Source of the DNA: Rhodosporidiobolus odoratus
Lineage: Eukaryota > Basidiomycota > Microbotryomycetes > Sporidiobolales > Sporidiobolaceae
Reading direction: 5' to 3'
Length of the DNA stretch: 64,000 nucleotides
Assembly: GCA_034387635.1 (NCBI GenBank)
Contig: JAOANU010000017.1
Location: 827,700 to 891,699 of the forward strand
The notes under the pieces were generated by a model. That model was not told where the DNA came from, searched no databases, and worked only from the letters and a program-made list of their open reading frames with translations. Positions within the stretch are counted from its first letter, which is position 1. Every line of letters begins with the position of its first letter. The translations under genes and the position numbers were made by a program. Below are positions 62,651 through 64,000 of this stretch, piece after piece.

Positions 62651-64000
62651 CAGATACACTTTATCTGATCTCTGACGGTCTGGTAAGATGATTCAAGTAT
62701 GGTGTCTAGCATACAATTCAGATCCAAGGCATTAAGGTCTGAGAAGCCTTGGCACATCAGCGCATTGGACTTTTTAGTGATGTCTCAACACCTAGGGTCA
62801 TTACTGCAGTAATTCAGTCTATTCAATTGAGAGAAATACTGTTCCAATCACATCACAAACTAACAATATGAAGGAAACCAACAGGAACTGAACAAGATGC
62901 ATGACATCATCCTCAGCATTTTTCCTTGTAAATGTCTTAGGCTTTGTCCTAAACCATGAAGACATTATGCTAATGCTACTCATTCTTTGGAATAATGCTA
63001 CTGGCGGTGACATTACCAATTGTTGTTAGCTCAAGCAGCTTTGATGACATTGTAAGTCAAACTCGCAACATCTATGTCATTGTCGCTGATGGTGCAGAGG
63101 CAGCAATTGGTCTTGGAGTTGCATTCTACCCTCTTTGTGAAAGGATCACTTTACATTAAATGCCTATGGGGAGCTACTGCTACTACTAGCTTGATGTCAG
63201 CTCTCCCTTGGGTTACAGGCATGGTCAAATTGCTATGAGGGGGGTTCAGTGCCAACAATGCTACACTCAACTGATTCTTCGTACTTCACTACTCACAGCC
63301 ATTTATTCTGACTGCTCTGGCTGCAATGCACCTATGGGTACTACATGAGCACGGAAAGAGCAACCCTCTGCAAGAGTTTCAGGTAACACTGACCAATCAC
63401 CATTTCACCCCTACTTTGGAGCTGTAGAATTCCAAACCAGGCTACCAGGCAAGCCAGGGTGAATAAGGCAGCGGGCAGTGCCTGCAGTAACCATGTAGGA
63501 CAGATGGCTACTTTGTAATTCAGAGTCTGCAGCAACAGTTTCCAATGTATCCAAGCATTGTTGAGGTTTAGCTGTCGGTCTCTTCTACCCAGGACTAGCC
63601 GGCATTCAGGACAAACTCCTGCAGTCATCAATTATCCAGACCTGATGTGCGAGCCACATGGTGTTGTTCTGGAAACAAGTGATTGTTGACAGTGCACAAT
63701 CCGCGCATCCCCCTTTTGTCAGGGACAGAACAACAAATAAGTAACGAGCTATGCTGAAACCTGTGCCCATGACAAGGCTACTGCAGGTTTCTGCTGCCTC
63801 TGCAACATTGTGACCTTATTTGCCACGAAAAGGTACATAAGCTATATTTGATTGTTGGCACACCCTCGTTATGCAGTATTACTCTGCTACTGAAGCAGCT
63901 GGGCTTGTGTATGTGTGAGTATGTTTGCCGAATCCCGTACAAGAGACCAACATGACCTGGCAGTGTAAGCAGACGCTAATTTAGGGCAGCAGGCAAGCTG
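62651..64000. other. Gene-poor, CpG-depleted tail of the window
   Basis: No gene, tRNA or recognisable element was found. Open frames are short. For example 63121-63240 contains no CpG at all. It is probably old repeat DNA. Confidence 0.45.

Overview
The window looks like a chromosome piece from a GC-rich basidiomycete fungus, most likely a Pucciniomycotina red-yeast-type lineage (Microbotryomycetes). The reasons are the very dense short introns (mostly 45-160 nt) with GTGCGT, GTACGT or GTAAGT donors, Ser/Pro/Ala-rich proteins, CpG-rich exons, intron-bearing tRNA genes and a fungal gene set. The lineage is inferred from composition and gene content, not from a marker gene. Gene models were spliced by hand. 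For 13 of the 14 protein genes the summed exon lengths are a multiple of three from an ATG to a stop; the kinase gene is also in phase but its 5' end is open.

Positions 1-43,140 are ordinary gene-dense euchromatin with 14 protein genes. In order: a PDK1-type kinase with a C-terminal PH domain (-); a single-pass membrane protein with a duplicated 40-residue module (-); an unrecognised 576-aa protein (-); a 24-exon SHPRH/Irc20-type SNF2-RING ATPase (-); an Rpp14-like RNase P/MRP subunit (+); pantothenate synthetase (-); a JMJD5/KDM8-like JmjC protein (+); a caleosin (-); an SRF/MCM1-type MADS-box protein with a long C-terminal part (-); a UBE2G1/Ubc15-type E2 (-); a 101-aa protein with a mitochondrial-looking N-terminus (-); signal peptidase subunit SPC3 (+); a TAPT1/Emp65 family membrane protein (+); a telobox (TRF/Taz1/Tbf1-like) protein (+); the proteasomal deubiquitinase UBP6/USP14 (-); and DAHP synthase (+). 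Several are head-to-head pairs sharing 200-660 bp upstream regions. There is no operon-like pathway clustering.

From about 43.4 kb the character changes. Two intron-containing tRNA genes (Thr-AGT at 43.4 kb, Leu-AAG at 47.7 kb) flank a 4.2-kb stretch with no recognisable gene and a 43-nt G run. From 48 kb to 62.7 kb the DNA is a graveyard of 5'-truncated non-LTR (LINE) retrotransposons. They carry RNase H and CCHC C-terminal ORF remnants, end in tetranucleotide tails (AAAC)n or (AATC)n, and two have clear 12-bp target-site duplications. No reverse-transcriptase domain was found, so no copy here is complete. The spaces between young copies are strikingly CpG-poor, which fits methylation- or RIP-like decay.

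The most unusual structure is a direct tandem duplication of about 3.52 kb (52,583-56,105 and 56,106-59,626), nearly identical between copies. The LINE 3' end at its internal junction is a chimera of the LINE ends at the two outer borders. That is the product expected from unequal crossing-over between two LINE 3' termini within a 21-bp shared tract.
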